Assembly: GCA_029261165.1 (NCBI GenBank)
Contig: JAJDBV010000086.1
Location: 1 to 51,521, forward strand
Length of the DNA stretch: 51,521 bases
Source: Nitrospirota bacterium
Lineage (GTDB): Bacteria; Nitrospirota; Nitrospiria; SBBL01; JAADHI01
Direction of reading: 5' to 3'
Position 1 is the stretch's first letter. Every line of letters begins with the position of its first letter. Position numbers and translations under genes: made by a program. The notes beneath the pieces were generated by a model. That model made no database searches. It saw only the letters and a list, made by a program, of their open reading frames with translations, and was not told the DNA's origin. Below, in pieces: positions 34,812 through 43,927 of this stretch.

Positions 34812-35929
34812 TGTAGTGCCTCATAAGGTTGCAAAGTTACACCAGGGTAATAGTATAGTAATATTTTCTCAAAGTTCAATCCCTTCTCGGCCAGGACTTT
34901 TGTCCCCCACTGGCAGAGACCGACTCCATGTCCATACCCCATTCCTTCAAATTTAAGCTCCTTTCCGAAAGAATCAATCCGGAAATTGGTACTGGGGAGG
35001 ATGCGGTATCCGAGTGCCTGACGAAGATCTTCGGCCTTTAGAATAATCTCTCCCCCATTGTACAAAATCCTGACCGTTAGGAGACGTCCCGCCCGGCTCC
35101 ATTTAAGTGGCGTCAATGTCGCCACCGCACGGACGGGAAATCCCTTTTTGCGAAGGGCGCTTTCGAGATCGGACAGGGTAATCGTCTTCTTCCATTCATG
35201 ATAGGGCGACTCCCTGTCGAGAGGACAGCTCACTCCTTTTAAATAAGGCAGGTCGATATTCCACCTTTCGGCGGCATCCTCAGTCGGGCCTGCTGAAGTC
35301 GAGTGAAAGAAAGTCAGGGCCGGTGCATCCTCATAGCTCAGTATCATGCCTGCGGTCATTTCCACGGCCGAGGATGTGCGGCGATTTTCGACCGATGCGC
35401 CTTTATAGACCTGTGCCAGGATGGATCCGACAAGATCATAATCTCTCCCCCGGTTTTCCCTTTTTTTATAGAGCGCATAGGTTCTGGAGATGACCGCCTG
35501 TACCTTAAGGGCTTCCATCTTCCACTTGGAAGGCATCTCAGAGGGAACCACACCCTTGAGGTAGAGCTCTAGATCGACCTCGTTTAACACAAGAAGTCCA
35601 CCTTTTTTTCTGATGACCCGAAATGTACCCTGGAAAGGGTTTTGGTTAATGGAGATCCTTCCTCCCCGTCGGGGAATAAAAAGAAGTTCTTGTAAGTGGC
35701 TGTCTGCGCGGTTGACGGCAATACCACCCGGAGATAATGAAATCCGGGCGGATTTCATGGGTCGCCCGAGCCGTTTTCCCGAGGGCGTGATGATTGAAAA
35801 CCCTTTATCCGAGGTGAATGCAAGCTGTTTAACCTGATCCATTAATGAAACGCGTAGCGTTTCTTCCGCTTGAAGGGGGTGGGGGGCAGCAAGGAGCGTC
35901 AGCGCAACGATAAAAAGAGACAGGATCAT
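34799..35929 (-). CDS. SpoIID/LytB-domain exported protein
   Basis: The 376-residue protein has a signal peptide (MILSLFIVALTLLAAPHPL) and a SpoIID/LytB domain: VVPSEMPSKWKMEALKVQAV, the RTYALYKK segment, SYEDAPALTFFHSTSAGPTED and GMGYGHGVGLCQWG. SpoIID is a lytic transglycosylase acting on peptidoglycan stripped of stem peptides; outside spore formers such proteins are thought to remodel the wall. Its ATG overlaps the DUF2905 stop (ATGA). Its end overlaps queA. Confidence 0.93.
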   Translation of the reverse strand: MILSLFIVALTLLAAPHPLQAEETLRVSLMDQVKQLAFTSDKGFSIITPSGKRLGRPMKSARISLSPGGIAVNRADSHLQELLFIPRRGGRISINQNPFQGTFRVIRKKGGLLVLNEVDLELYLKGVVPSEMPSKWKMEALKVQAVISRTYALYKKRENRGRDYDLVGSILAQVYKGASVENRRTSSAVEMTAGMILSYEDAPALTFFHSTSAGPTEDAAERWNIDLPYLKGVSCPLDRESPYHEWKKTITLSDLESALRKKGFPVRAVATLTPLKWSRAGRLLTVRILYNGGEIILKAEDLRQALGYRILPSTNFRIDSFGKELKFEGMGYGHGVGLCQWGTKVLAEKGLNFEKILLYYYPGVTLQPYEALQLSQ

Positions 35930-36138
35930 TTTTTAATAAACCAGAATAAGAGAGAAAGGACGAGGCTGATCAGAAGGCATGTCACCCAAGGGAAATAGAA
36001 AGTAAAGTTTTTGCGTTGAATGAGGACATCTCCCGGAAGTTTCCCGATGCCGGGGACCTTGGCAAAAAGCATGATAAGGCCTCCGATGAGGGCAAGAAAA
36101 ACACCAAAGAGAATCAGAGAACGACCGATGTCAAACAT
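35926..36138 (-). CDS. DUF2905 small membrane protein
   Basis: The 70-residue product from ATG 36138 has two hydrophobic segments (about 6-24 and 46-66) separated by the conserved KVPGIGKLPGDVLIQRKN loop, the DUF2905 signature. Its function is not known. An earlier in-frame start at 36171 is rejected because it lies in the upstream nadA gene and the family begins at MFDIG. It is found next to queA or spoIID-like genes in many bacteria. Confidence 0.9.
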   Translation of the reverse strand: MFDIGRSLILFGVFLALIGGLIMLFAKVPGIGKLPGDVLIQRKNFTFYFPWVTCLLISLVLSLLFWFIKK

Positions 36139-36142
36139 AGGT

Positions 36143-37069
36143 TTACGATCCGATCTCCAGCATTCTATCAATAGCCTGTTTGGCTCTGTTGGCGATAGAA
36201 GGTTCTACCGTAATCGGGTATTGCAGTGATTCCAGTGACCAGAGCAGTTTCTCCAGATTATTGACCTTCATGTGGGCACAGTCGCACCAGGTGCAAGCGG
36301 GAATAAAATCTTTTTCGGGATTTTCTTTTTTAAGCCGGTGGAGAATACCGACTTCCGTCGCGACGATCACCTCCCGTTTTTCTGTCTTTGTTGCTTCTGT
36401 GCAAATCCCGCTGGTTGAAAGGACCTGATCCGCCATCCCGCTGACTGCCGGAGTACATTCCGGGTGGGCCATGACCAAAGCATCGGGATGGGATGTTTTT
36501 GCAGCATCGAGGTCAGCCGTCATGATTCTAAAGTGGGTGGGGCAGTAGCCATTGAACAGAATCAGCTTCCGACCGGTCTTTCGTGTGACATAATCACCGA
36601 GATATTGATCAGGAATAAAGATAACTTCACGGTCTTTCGGAATGGACTGCACCACGTTGGCGGCGTTAGAGGAGGTACAACAGATATCCGATTCGGCCTT
36701 GACCGCCGCGCTGGAGTTGACGTAGCAGACCACAACCGCGTCCGGATGTGAGGCCTTAAGGGTTCGGACCTCTTCGGCCGAGATCATTTCGGACATACCG
36801 CATCCCGCCGCAACGTCCGGCAGGAGGACAGTCTGATCTGGGCAGAGGATGGCGGCGGTCTCCGCCATAAAATGAACGCCGCAAAAGACAATCACCTCGG
36901 CGTCGGTTAGCGCCGCTTTCCGAGAAAGTTCGAGGGAGTCGCCCAGAAAATCCGCAACGTCCTGAATCTCGCCGACCTGATAATTATGGGCCAGGATGAT
37001 CGCATTGCGCTCCTTCTTCAGGCGTTCAATACGGGCAATGAGTCTGTCTTGCGTCGCGGTTTTAATCAT
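36143..37069 (-). CDS. nadA: Quinolinate synthase
   Basis: NadA condenses iminoaspartate with dihydroxyacetone phosphate to give quinolinate for NAD. The 308-residue product has HNYQVGEIQDVADFLGDS, the VFCGVHFMAETA segment and cysteines C90, C176 and C262, whose spacing fits the [4Fe-4S] ligands. ATG 37069 is used because the frame's TTG at 37126 lies at the end of the upstream decarboxylase gene and gives a non-family extension. nadB and nadC are not in the window. Confidence 0.95.
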   Translation of the reverse strand: MIKTATQDRLIARIERLKKERNAIILAHNYQVGEIQDVADFLGDSLELSRKAALTDAEVIVFCGVHFMAETAAILCPDQTVLLPDVAAGCGMSEMISAEEVRTLKASHPDAVVVCYVNSSAAVKAESDICCTSSNAANVVQSIPKDREVIFIPDQYLGDYVTRKTGRKLILFNGYCPTHFRIMTADLDAAKTSHPDALVMAHPECTPAVSGMADQVLSTSGICTEATKTEKREVIVATEVGILHRLKKENPEKDFIPACTWCDCAHMKVNNLEKLLWSLESLQYPITVEPSIANRAKQAIDRMLEIGS

Positions 37070-37122
37070 CTTCGGATTCTCAATAAATATGGACTTGAGT
37101 CTATCACAGCAAAATAGGCCAA

Positions 37123-38628
37123 TCAAGTTTGGTCCGGTGTGATGTGTCCCTGCCTCTTGACCACCGAAAGCCTGTTTCCGGAAGAGTCAAGTCCGTCGAT
37201 GGTTGCGCCGAGCCGGTCCATCTGCCGGATGTAGTCGATGACCTCGGTCGTGACGATTTCGCCGGGGATGAGGAGCGGAATACCGGGGGGATAGACGGTG
37301 ATGATCTCAGCGCAGACGGCGCCGCTCGTTTCTTCAAAGGGAACAGACTCATGTTTTTTGAAATAGGCCTCCCGGGGGGTGATCCAGGTGGGTTTCCCGA
37401 AAGGGGGAAGCCCGACCTCAGGCGATAAGGGTTTCGGCGACCGGGTCCCGTGGTATTCCTTCGACATCTCCCGAAGGGCCTCCATCAGGCGGTTTATGTC
37501 GTCCCGACGGTCGCCGATGCTGATGATGACCAGGATATTCAGAGGGTCGGCCATCTCCACCTGGATGTGGTAGTCGTTGTTTAAAATCCGGGAGGCCCGA
37601 TAGCCAGAAAGCCCCAGATCCCGCACAGAAATAGTCAGTTTCGTGACATCGAACCCTCCTCCTTCCGAGGGATATTGTTTTTTAAGCGTGTCCCGTCCAA
37701 AACAGAAGAGGCCCGGAATCCGGTTGATCCGGCTTCGCGCCTCTTTTGCAAGTTTTATCGTCTTTTCAAGAAGTTTTTCCCCTTCCGTTGCCATTTGCAT
37801 TCGTGCAAGATCAAGAGAAGCCATCAGGATATAGGAGGGGCTGGTACTCTGGATGAACCGAATGGCTGTGGCCAACGCAGTCATGTCTATTCGCCCTCCC
37901 TGGGCGTGGAGCATGGAGGCCTGTGTCATTCCTCCGATAATCTTGTGGGTGCTTTGTACAGAGAGGTCGGCCCCTGCCTGCATCGCGGAGATCGGGAGCT
38001 TGGGGTGAAAAGACAGATGGGGGCCATGGGCCTCATCCACTAGAACCATGAGTCCTTTTTTATGGGCGTAGGGGATGATCGCTTCCAAGTCGGCTGTGAT
38101 ACCGTAATAGTTTGGCGTGGTCAGGATGAGGGTCTTCGCCGCCGGGTTGGCGTCAATGGCGGCACAGGTGTCTGCAACGGTCACATTCAGTGTTAATTTC
38201 AGATCTTTGTCTACGGCAGGGCTGAAAAAAATTGGGCGGGCGCCTGAAAAAATGAGGCCCGCCAGAACCGACTTGTGGGCATTCCGCGCAATGAGGACTT
38301 GATCATTGGGATGGCAGGTCGCCAGCATCATGGCGTGATTTCCGCCGGTTGTACCGTTCAAGAGGAAAAAAGAGCGGTCGGCACCATAAGCATGGGCCGC
38401 CAGTTCCTGAGATTCTTTGATGACTCCTCTTGGTTTTTGAAGAGAGTCCACTTCATCCAATGTGGTTAGATCGATGGAAAAAATATTTGGCCCGACAAAC
38501 TTACGAAAACGGGTTGAGATCCCTTTTCCGCTCTTATGACCGGGGGTATGAAACGAGACCTTCCGACTCTCGGCCAGGGCAACCATGGCGTCGAAGAGAG
38601 GGGTTTTGAACTGTTCCTCGTTTATCAT
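37123..38628 (-). CDS. speA: Pyridoxal-phosphate Orn/Lys/Arg decarboxylase, probably arginine decarboxylase
   Basis: The 501-residue fold-type I PLP enzyme resembles Bacillus SpeA, lacking the N-terminal wing domain. It shows FHTPGHKSGKG, LLNGTTGGNHAM, VDEAHGPHLSFHP and QSTHKIIGG with the PLP lysine. It makes agmatine (or cadaverine or putrescine; the substrate cannot be told). It follows speD and speE directly, so it likely serves spermidine synthesis. No agmatinase is visible. Confidence 0.88.
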   Translation of the reverse strand: MINEEQFKTPLFDAMVALAESRKVSFHTPGHKSGKGISTRFRKFVGPNIFSIDLTTLDEVDSLQKPRGVIKESQELAAHAYGADRSFFLLNGTTGGNHAMMLATCHPNDQVLIARNAHKSVLAGLIFSGARPIFFSPAVDKDLKLTLNVTVADTCAAIDANPAAKTLILTTPNYYGITADLEAIIPYAHKKGLMVLVDEAHGPHLSFHPKLPISAMQAGADLSVQSTHKIIGGMTQASMLHAQGGRIDMTALATAIRFIQSTSPSYILMASLDLARMQMATEGEKLLEKTIKLAKEARSRINRIPGLFCFGRDTLKKQYPSEGGGFDVTKLTISVRDLGLSGYRASRILNNDYHIQVEMADPLNILVIISIGDRRDDINRLMEALREMSKEYHGTRSPKPLSPEVGLPPFGKPTWITPREAYFKKHESVPFEETSGAVCAEIITVYPPGIPLLIPGEIVTTEVIDYIRQMDRLGATIDGLDSSGNRLSVVKRQGHITPDQT

Positions 38629-38648
38629 GACGGAAGCCGGGGCTTGGA

Positions 38649-39569
38649 TCAGCTATATATGTACAAGGGTTGATTGTCTTCGATGATCCGTTCCTGTTTT
38701 TCCAGGGTGAGGCGGACCTGTTTTTGAAGCATGAATTGTCCCAGGTGGGTTTCTCCGTCATAGGAGCGCAGTTCCCCCTCGACCCTTTGGGTAATACTCC
38801 GGTCGATTTCTTCTTTGTCGAAGGATTGGGGGTCGAAGTGTTTCGACGCGAGTGCAAAACCCCAGGGGAGTCCGAAAGAGGGGATCGTGGCCTGATAGGG
38901 AGAAACGACCGGGAAGACCGCCTTGAGTGTTTGATAGACTGCCGAAAAACAAAGAAGGTCAGAGGTAGAGGTGGTTCCCGCCTGAAGAGAAATAATCCCG
39001 TTGTCGTTGAGCCTTTCCATGACCAGATGGTAGAACTCTTTTGTGTAGAGAAGGTATGCGGGACCTTCCTCAACCGGCTCTGAGATGTCGATGATGATAA
39101 TATCATAGGTTTCATCGGTCTCCTCCAGATATTTCCGCGCGTCCAGAAAACGAAGCTCCGCGCGAGGATCTTTGAAGGCCCCTTGATGCCATTGCGGAAG
39201 ATGGCGCTTGCATGACTGGACAACCTCCTCATCAATATCGACCATGAGGACCTTCCGAACCGACTTGTGGCGCAGGATTTCCCGGAGCGTCGCTCCTTCT
39301 CCCCCACCGACGATAAATACCTTTTCAGGATTTGGGTGGGTCAGCATGGCCGGGTGGACCAGGGCCTCATGGTAGATAAATTCGTCCTCCTCGCTGGACT
39401 GCATTTTCCCGCCCAGCACCAGACAACGGCCGTAACTTCGGGTTTCCAGAATCTCTAGTTGTTGGAATTTCGTCTGTCTGTTGAAAATAACGGTTTCAAT
39501 CGCATGCATATGCCCTTCAAATGGGGTCAGATAGTCAAGGAACCATTTGTAGTTCTTTTGGTCGGTCAT
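38649..39569 (-). CDS. speE: Spermidine synthase (aminopropyltransferase)
   Basis: Transfers the aminopropyl group of decarboxylated SAM to putrescine. The 306-residue product has YGRCLVLGGKMQSSEEDEF, the VGGGEGATLREIL glycine loop, the VDIDEEVV acidic end and IIIDISEPVEEG. The frame extends to 39647, but ATG 39569 gives the normal start and overlaps the end of speD by 35 bases. Second gene of the polyamine group. Confidence 0.95.
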   Translation of the reverse strand: MTDQKNYKWFLDYLTPFEGHMHAIETVIFNRQTKFQQLEILETRSYGRCLVLGGKMQSSEEDEFIYHEALVHPAMLTHPNPEKVFIVGGGEGATLREILRHKSVRKVLMVDIDEEVVQSCKRHLPQWHQGAFKDPRAELRFLDARKYLEETDETYDIIIIDISEPVEEGPAYLLYTKEFYHLVMERLNDNGIISLQAGTTSTSDLLCFSAVYQTLKAVFPVVSPYQATIPSFGLPWGFALASKHFDPQSFDKEEIDRSITQRVEGELRSYDGETHLGQFMLQKQVRLTLEKQERIIEDNQPLYIYS

Positions 39570-39969
39570 ATTGGGCGGGCGCTCCTTTGTCAGGCTTATG
39601 AGGCGGTTTCCGGTTATCGGCGGACAGCAGGCCTCTTTTGACTTCAATCATCGATGGATTTTTTGATTGGAGTTTTCGGATGAGATAGTCGGCTGCTACA
39701 GAGGGTTTCAGTGTTTCACCACAGGTAAAAATATCGACCGCGGCGTAGGCGTATTCCGGCCAGGAATGAATTGTTAGATGGGATTCCGCGATGACAACAA
39801 CGCCGCTGATCCCGAAAGGATTGAAGCGGTGAAAGCGACTTTCTATGACTGTGGCTTTTGCTTCTTTTGCCGCTGTCACGAGGAAAGTTTCGAGTTTTTT
39901 CGGGTCATTCAAGAGCTTGGCGTTACAGTCTTTTAACTCCAAGAGCAAATGCGATCCTAAAGCTTCCAA
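39535..39969 (-). CDS. speD: S-adenosylmethionine decarboxylase proenzyme
   Basis: This pyruvoyl enzyme makes decarboxylated SAM. The 144-residue prokaryotic form self-cleaves between E62 and S63 (VVIAESHLTIHSWPE), with H68 and C83 (FTCG) as processing and proton-transfer residues, the same numbering as in the Thermotoga enzyme. It starts at TTG 39969 after GAGAGGGGG. It is the first gene of the speD-E-A-nadA operon and has a promoter at 40042-40071. Confidence 0.96.
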   Translation of the reverse strand: MEALGSHLLLELKDCNAKLLNDPKKLETFLVTAAKEAKATVIESRFHRFNPFGISGVVVIAESHLTIHSWPEYAYAAVDIFTCGETLKPSVAADYLIRKLQSKNPSMIEVKRGLLSADNRKPPHKPDKGAPAQYDRPKELQMVP

Positions 39970-40041
39970 GTTGTTTGCCCCCTCTCATGTACGACCCGCT
40001 CCCGTAACCGGGTTTGTTCATCGAATCAGGAAAACAGGGGA

Positions 40042-40071
40042 ATTCTACAGGATACGAGAGAGAATTTTCAA
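40042..40071 (-). promoter_or_regulatory. Promoter of the speD operon
   Basis: On the minus strand TTGAAA (40066-40071) and TAGAAT (40042-40047) are separated by 18 bases and each match the sigma70 consensus at 5 of 6 positions. The leader of about 65 bases to the speD start contains an ACCCG/CGGGT hairpin. Confidence 0.6.
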
Positions 40072-40138
40072 CAATTAAATCCGGGTTTCAGCGGAGCAGG
40101 GAAGGCGTTATCGTTGCCTGACAGCGGAGCCTTAGCGC

Positions 40139-40366
40139 TTATACGGTAAGGTGCTTCTTGCGTGTTTCATACTCTTCCTTGTTGATCTCACCTTTGGCAT
40201 ATAACTCCTGGAGATATGATATCGGATCGCCTTGAGGACTCGGCCCCTTCACGGGACGGCGTAGAGGTGCCCTCTTTCCGGTCCCGCGAATCGCCCAGAT
40301 CGTGGTGACGATTAACAGGGCGATCAATCCGCCCAGAATTATCTTGTAAAGGGTCAGGTTCAACAC
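40139..40366 (-). CDS. SHOCT-domain small membrane protein
   Basis: The 75-residue product has one N-terminal membrane helix (about residues 7-25), a basic linker and a C-terminal SHOCT motif (YLQELYAKGEINKEEYETRK). SHOCT domains are short oligomerisation modules often attached to membrane anchors; the function of this kind is unknown. It lies upstream of the speD promoter with the same orientation and is divergent from the GNAT gene. Confidence 0.87.
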   Translation of the reverse strand: MLNLTLYKIILGGLIALLIVTTIWAIRGTGKRAPLRRPVKGPSPQGDPISYLQELYAKGEINKEEYETRKKHLTV

Positions 40367-40491
40367 AATGGCATGGAATCGATGTCTGCTATGTTCTATA
40401 ATATACCACGATCTTATTTTAGAATATCTTGTCCAAAGAAGGCAAGGCCATTATCCGGGATTTGATTTTGAGAAGGAAAGGAATCATCTGA

Positions 40492-41022
40492 ATGTCGTGG
40501 AGACCGACACCGATTACAACAGAACGACTCTATCTTGCCGCTCCTGATGATGTGGTCCAACCTTTATTTTCTTTAGAAGGTGGGTCCGCTTTAGACCAGG
40601 CCTTGCCGGGTCTTCCAAGTAATTGGAAGATTTTTATAAGGGAGTCGGGTCAGCCGATTGGGTCAATCGGATTTATTCGCTGGGAAGGAGAGGAGAAACT
40701 GGGTGAGATTGGATTTATCCTGATGAACAAATATACTGGACAGGGTTTTATGACGGAGGCGTGCAAGGCTGTCCTGGACTTCGGTTTTCATCAGATGGAG
40801 CTTGAAATTATCGAGGCGAAGTCCTTACCGAAGAATGTCGCTTCTCTCCGGGTTCTGGAAAAGTCCGGCATGATGAAGAAAGATTGTGTCCGGGCCCGTC
40901 TTTGGTCGAAAGGTCCTTTGGTGGATCTTGAGCGCTTTGTCCTGACGAAGTCGGGGACTTGTCGGCCGATGGACCCACAAGAGAATTTTGAAGGAAATAA
41001 TCTCGGAAGAGAGAATTTCTGA
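40492..41022 (+). CDS. GNAT-family N-acetyltransferase (RimJ/RimL-like)
   Basis: The 176-residue product has the GNAT architecture: SGQPIGSIGFI (beta 4), the acetyl-CoA loop in MNKYTGQGFMTEACKAVL and the C-terminal NVASLRVLEKSGM motif. The closest well-known group is RimJ/RimL ribosomal-protein acetyltransferases and their relatives; the substrate is unknown. Its TGA shares one base with the ATG of the receptor gene, so the two are translationally coupled. A TATAAT lies at 40397-40402 upstream with no clear -35. Confidence 0.88.
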   Translation: MSWRPTPITTERLYLAAPDDVVQPLFSLEGGSALDQALPGLPSNWKIFIRESGQPIGSIGFIRWEGEEKLGEIGFILMNKYTGQGFMTEACKAVLDFGFHQMELEIIEAKSLPKNVASLRVLEKSGMMKKDCVRARLWSKGPLVDLERFVLTKSGTCRPMDPQENFEGNNLGRENF

Positions 41023-42965
41023 TGAGAGTTGGACTTTTACTGATGGCGTGGCTGGCTCTGGCCGCAAATGCCTCCGGACAGTCTGAAACCCCGAAAGAGT
41101 TTGAACCTGTGATTACGCTTGATCCGCTTGTGGTCACTGGGACTTTCATTCCAAGTATTCTCGAACAAAGCACCCCCAGCGTGACGGTGATTACGGCGGA
41201 AGAGATTATGGCACGGCAGGCCGACAGTGTCATCGCGCTTCTGAGAGCGGTTCCGGGAATCCATATCGATCAGCGGGGAGGTCGTGGAAGTGTGAGCTCG
41301 GTCTACATGCGGGGCGGCGATCCAAATTATACCCTTGTACTTATCGACGGGGTGAAGGTCAATGATCCGACCAATAGCCGCGGAGGATCTTTTGATTTTT
41401 CAACACTCAATGTGGACAATATCGAACGGATAGAGATCGTCCGGGGACCGCTTTCTTCGGTCTACGGATCTGACGCGATGGCGGGGGTGATCAATCTCAT
41501 CACACATCGTGGAAGCGCTGTGCCACTCAACAGCTTTATGGTTTCCGGGGGGCGCTTTGGTTCTTATCACACCCTGCTTGAGAGTCGGGGAAGGTCCAGC
41601 CGAGTTGATTATTCTTTAAGCGGCTCCACGCTCGACTCCGGTGATCCTGTGGAGGGAAGCGGTTTTTCAAGCAAAGATTTTCATGCGAATTTTGGTCTGC
41701 TTCCATCCAACGACACTGATCTTCGCTTCGTGTTCAGATACGCAGACAGTCATCTTGAGTCTTTCCCAGATGATAGTGGCGGACCGGCTTCCCCCGATGC
41801 CGTGCTACGTGGTGCAGAAGCACGGGATGTCCGTGAATCGACCTTCGGGAGCGAATTTTCCACTGTGCTCATTCCCCGCTGGGTGGCCACATTAAATATC
41901 GGGTATTATGATCGTCAGGAAGAGATCGACTCTCCAGGGGTCGCTACGCCAATAGCCGGAACGCGGACTGGTATTCCTCCGAATACCTCTAACAATGAAT
42001 ACCGTCGCTATAATGTGAACCTGCACAACCAATTCCTTGGGTTTGAAGAGGTTCGTCTGGCGATGGGTATCGAGGCACAATCAGAGGTCGGTTCCAGCCA
42101 GGGGAGCCTGTTCTTTGGACCCGTGGCCATCCCAACGGGATTTGAACGCAAACGCAAACTTTGGGCACTCTTTGCTGAGGCCCAGTACAGTTTTTTACCA
42201 GAGATACTTCTGGAAACGGGTGTGAGGCTCGATTTTCCGGAAGATTTTAGCTCAGAATTGAGTCCGAGCTTCGGGTTTTTCTACAAGATTCCATCCGCGA
42301 ACACAAGGCTCCGTGCAAGTTGGGGGGAGGGTTTTAAATTACCCAGTTTCTTTGCCTTGGGTCATCCGCTCGTTGGAGCAATCGCCACAGGCGAAGATCT
42401 GGTCCCCGAAAAGAGCCGCGGTATTGAAATCGGGGCCACTCAATCGCTTCGGGAGTCGTCTCTTACCTTGAGTGCGACCTATTTTTCAAACCAATACATA
42501 AATGCAATCGATTTCCAGGAAGTACCGGTACCAAAACTGGTCAATCGCTCAGAGATCACAACGGAAGGAATTGAAGCGGCCATTCACTTCAAGGCTGGAC
42601 GGAGATTGGACCTCTCATCCCATTTGACCTACCTCGAGACAGACATCAAAGGTGTTGAGGAGGTGCTCCGGAACCGCCCGAAGTGGCGGGGAGGCATCAC
42701 TGTTCAGTGGCGTCCTTTATCATCTCTTGTTGTGAATGCGGATGTGCTTTATATCGGCAAGGTCTCTGATTCGTCAATTCCAACGGACGATCCTGATTTG
42801 GTGGGAGACTATACGCGGATAAATTTTGCTGTAACATGGACGGCGAGTCCCACGTGGCACTATTTTCTGGTGGTAGACAATCTATTGGATGAGGACTATG
42901 AAGAAGCCATCGGTTTTCAGGCACCGGGAATAAACCCGCGCATTGGGTTACGAGCAAGTTTGTAA
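41022..42965 (+). CDS. TonB-dependent outer-membrane receptor, BtuB-like
   Basis: The 647-residue protein has a signal peptide (about residues 1-19), a TonB-box-like LDPLVVTG near 33-40, a plug domain (TPSVTVITAEEIMA, VYMRGGDPNYTLVLIDGVKVND) and a 22-strand barrel with repeated beta-hairpins ending RIGLRASL. The plug segment NDPTNSRGGSFDFS resembles the vitamin B12 receptor BtuB, but no cobalamin riboswitch is seen upstream, so the substrate may be B12, a siderophore or another complex. It is coupled to the GNAT gene. Confidence 0.92.
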   Translation: MRVGLLLMAWLALAANASGQSETPKEFEPVITLDPLVVTGTFIPSILEQSTPSVTVITAEEIMARQADSVIALLRAVPGIHIDQRGGRGSVSSVYMRGGDPNYTLVLIDGVKVNDPTNSRGGSFDFSTLNVDNIERIEIVRGPLSSVYGSDAMAGVINLITHRGSAVPLNSFMVSGGRFGSYHTLLESRGRSSRVDYSLSGSTLDSGDPVEGSGFSSKDFHANFGLLPSNDTDLRFVFRYADSHLESFPDDSGGPASPDAVLRGAEARDVRESTFGSEFSTVLIPRWVATLNIGYYDRQEEIDSPGVATPIAGTRTGIPPNTSNNEYRRYNVNLHNQFLGFEEVRLAMGIEAQSEVGSSQGSLFFGPVAIPTGFERKRKLWALFAEAQYSFLPEILLETGVRLDFPEDFSSELSPSFGFFYKIPSANTRLRASWGEGFKLPSFFALGHPLVGAIATGEDLVPEKSRGIEIGATQSLRESSLTLSATYFSNQYINAIDFQEVPVPKLVNRSEITTEGIEAAIHFKAGRRLDLSSHLTYLETDIKGVEEVLRNRPKWRGGITVQWRPLSSLVVNADVLYIGKVSDSSIPTDDPDLVGDYTRINFAVTWTASPTWHYFLVVDNLLDEDYEEAIGFQAPGINPRIGLRASL

Positions 42966-42992
42966 GGCAAGTTGGTCAAAAAGCATCGCGTC

Positions 42993-43841
42993 CTATGGAC
43001 TGGGGCGATTGAGGAAATAGAAGTGATCGGTCGGACCGTGGCCGTGGCCGATAGAAAGGCCATGACGAATGGCCCCTGTCACGTAGTTCTTGGCAGATCG
43101 AACGGCCTCGATAAGGGGTAAGCCCAAGGCAAGATGGGTCGCGATCGCCGAGGCGTAAGTACAACCGGTCCCGTGTGTGCTGGATGTTTTAATAAACACT
43201 CCACTCAGCAGTGTTGTGTTCTTTCCGTCATAAAGAACATCGGATCCCGGTGCCTCAAGAAGATGCCCGCCTTTGATTAAAACGGCTTGGCAGCCGAGTT
43301 TCATCATTTGCTGGGCCGCCTCTTCCGCCTCCGTGATTGTTCTGACTTTCATTCCTGTGAGTGCTTCCGCTTCATGAATGTTTGGTGTTACAAGGGCCGC
43401 TTGCGGGATGAGATCGGATTTGATCGACTGAACCGCGTCCGGCTTCAGAAGGGGGTATCCGCTTTTTGAGATCATGACGGGATCAATGACCAAATTCCGG
43501 ACCTCGAGGTGTCTTAAAAGAAGGGAGATCCGCTTCACGATTTCCCTTGAGGAGAGCATGCCTGTTTTCACGGCGGCCACATCGAAATCGTCAAAAATTG
43601 CCCTCATCTGGGCCTCGATGCTTTCGAGGGGGAGGTCGAAGGAGTTTATCACTTCTACCGTGTTCTGAGCAGTCACCGATGTCAGGACCGCCAAGCCGTA
43701 TGCGCCATTGGCATGGATGGTCTTGATATCCGCCTGAACTCCGGCGCCTCCGCCCGGATCGAACCCGGCGATGGTAAGCACCTGAGGAAGGCTTTTTCTT
43801 GTCTTTTGTTCGGTTTTTCTTTCCGAACCATCATTTTTCAT
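42993..43841 (-). CDS. thiD: Hydroxymethylpyrimidine/phosphomethylpyrimidine kinase
   Basis: ThiD phosphorylates the thiamin pyrimidine twice. The 282-residue ribokinase-like protein has TIAGFDPGGGAGVQADIKT, the VIDPVMISKSGYPLL segment and STHGTGCTYASAIATHLALG with the anion-hole glycines. It is monocistronic as seen here, convergent with the TonB receptor and divergent from the pga operon. The start follows the family pattern but the ribosome-binding site is weak. Confidence 0.95.
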   Translation of the reverse strand: MKNDGSERKTEQKTRKSLPQVLTIAGFDPGGGAGVQADIKTIHANGAYGLAVLTSVTAQNTVEVINSFDLPLESIEAQMRAIFDDFDVAAVKTGMLSSREIVKRISLLLRHLEVRNLVIDPVMISKSGYPLLKPDAVQSIKSDLIPQAALVTPNIHEAEALTGMKVRTITEAEEAAQQMMKLGCQAVLIKGGHLLEAPGSDVLYDGKNTTLLSGVFIKTSSTHGTGCTYASAIATHLALGLPLIEAVRSAKNYVTGAIRHGLSIGHGHGPTDHFYFLNRPSP

Positions 43842-43927
43842 TCAGTGATCATTTTCGCAGATCGAATCAAAATCTTGAGGTGTTACCCTACGATGTCCTG
43901 AGATAGGCGTATTTTAAAATAATACGA

